64,000 bases of DNA from Bacteroidales bacterium (GTDB lineage Bacteria > Bacteroidota > Bacteroidia > Bacteroidales > Marinilabiliaceae). The notes under the pieces were generated by a model. The model ran no database searches and was not told the origin of the DNA. It was given only the letters and a program-made list of their open reading frames with translations. The position numbers and the translations under genes were made by a program. The stretch covers positions 114,711-178,710 of the forward strand of contig SUWW01000008.1 in the NCBI GenBank assembly GCA_015061285.1. The letters run 5' to 3'. Positions 63,749 through 64,000 of this stretch are shown in pieces (position 1 is the stretch's first letter; each line of letters opens with the position of its first letter).

Positions 63749-63949
63749 ATGGTAAATATGATATATAAGTATCTACATCTTGCAAACTATAAGGACATTC
63801 CCAATTGGAGTGTCCAGTATGCTGATGAAGAAGATCTTGGATTTACCAAGAAATACCAAATGGCAAGGATTGGGTCGTTTCTTACACGCAGAAAAGAGGC
63901 TATAGATATTCAAGACGGAATAATATACCTTAATTCCGCAACACTTTGA
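63749..63949 (+). pseudogene. Truncated restriction specificity subunit (HsdS) N-terminus
   Basis: 66 residues starting MVNMIYKYLHLANYKDIPNW and ending in a TGA. MARIGSFLTRRKEAIDIQDG corresponds to the first strand and helix of a type I S subunit's target recognition domain, the usual start of these proteins. It is cut short after LNSATL; the remaining 300+ residues are absent and a strong terminator follows within 25 bp. The methylase therefore lacks its specificity partner here, unless another S gene lies beyond the window. Confidence 0.75.
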
Positions 63950-63969
63950 TTTAACTTTATTTATAAGTT

Positions 63970-64000
63970 CCTGAGCAACAAAAAGTTGCTCAGGATTTTG
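63970..64000 (+). terminator. Strong terminator directly after the HsdS fragment
   Basis: CCTGAGCAAC (63970-63979) and GTTGCTCAGG (63985-63994) pair perfectly around AAAAA, followed by ATTTTG at the window edge. Confidence 0.85.

Noticed and set aside
1..64000. tRNA or rRNA genes in the intergenic gaps
   Set aside because: I looked for cloverleaf arms and TψC-like GGTTCRANYCC in the larger gaps and saw none; a tRNA scan would settle this.

Overview
The window looks like chromosomal DNA of a member of the Bacteroidales (Bacteroidota). The evidence is Bacteroidota-type -7 boxes (TAnnTTTG) upstream of several genes, weak or absent Shine-Dalgarno sequences, and gene families typical of the group: short MenE, AsmA-like protein, GIN-domain (DUF2807) protein, FISUMP-like lipoprotein, GH127 enzyme, DUF1015, C_GCAxxG_C_C protein and EFR1-type ferredoxin. 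The genus cannot be fixed from sequence alone. No rRNA or tRNA gene and no CRISPR array was recognised.

Layout. 1-5.3 kb: a minus-strand redox cluster (flavodoxin, acetyltransferase, aldo/keto reductase, iron alcohol dehydrogenase, CMD-cupin protein) divergent from an AraC regulator. The dehydrogenase carries a frameshift, and the CMD-cupin gene has a signal-peptide coding stretch that can only be started at ATT. 5.3-13.4 kb: mnmE, DUF1015, an rRNA/tRNA 2'-O-methyltransferase, NudC, a SulP transporter and a chemoreceptor; the last two end in nearly identical terminators. 13.4-14.0 kb: a tandem-repeat block and a possible small RNA. 14.0-16.3 kb: an ECF sigma factor, putative anti-sigma factor and envelope-protein operon. 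16.4-24.2 kb: a small XRE regulator and secreted protein, then a minus-strand run of housekeeping and redox genes (HAD phosphatase, MenE, orphan antitoxin-like protein, CDF transporter, EFR1 ferredoxin, GNAT, FMN reductase, DUF805) broken by a tandem pair of 112-bp inverted-repeat elements.

24.5-40.5 kb: a long plus-strand run of 5'-nucleotidase, AsmA-like protein, SUI1/YciH, RarA, TPR protein, MBL hydrolase, ClpC and envelope proteins. 40.6-45.0 kb: GH127 arabinofuranosidase-like enzyme, pyruvate kinase and AroQ on the minus strand. 45.2-47.2 kb: a MarR, thioredoxin, membrane polyferredoxin and C_GCAxxG_C_C redox cluster. 47.4-52.2 kb: a five-gene minus-strand operon of circularly permuted ATP-grasp ligase, alpha-E protein, transglutaminase-like protease and two M14/aspartoacylase-like proteins. 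This is the most system-like locus here. Its ligase has an in-frame amber codon, and one of the two M14-like paralogues has lost its metal ligands.

52.3-54.5 kb: a 5'-truncated copy of the C_GCAxxG_C_C gene, a WG-repeat protein and a large imperfect hairpin. 54.5-60.8 kb: acyl-CoA synthetase, TruA, a lipid A-type acyltransferase, DapF and a CYTH protein, followed by a minus-strand MBL hydrolase and acylglycerophosphate acyltransferase. 61.0-64.0 kb: the edge of a defence locus, with a DUF1016-like fragment carrying in-frame palindromic repeats, a fused nuclease/N6-adenine methylase, and a truncated specificity subunit followed directly by a terminator.

Two themes run through the window. One is gene decay or variation: a frameshift, a possible start-codon loss, an amber codon, a truncated paralogue and a truncated HsdS. 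The other is families of short dispersed intergenic repeats that recur tens of kilobases apart.
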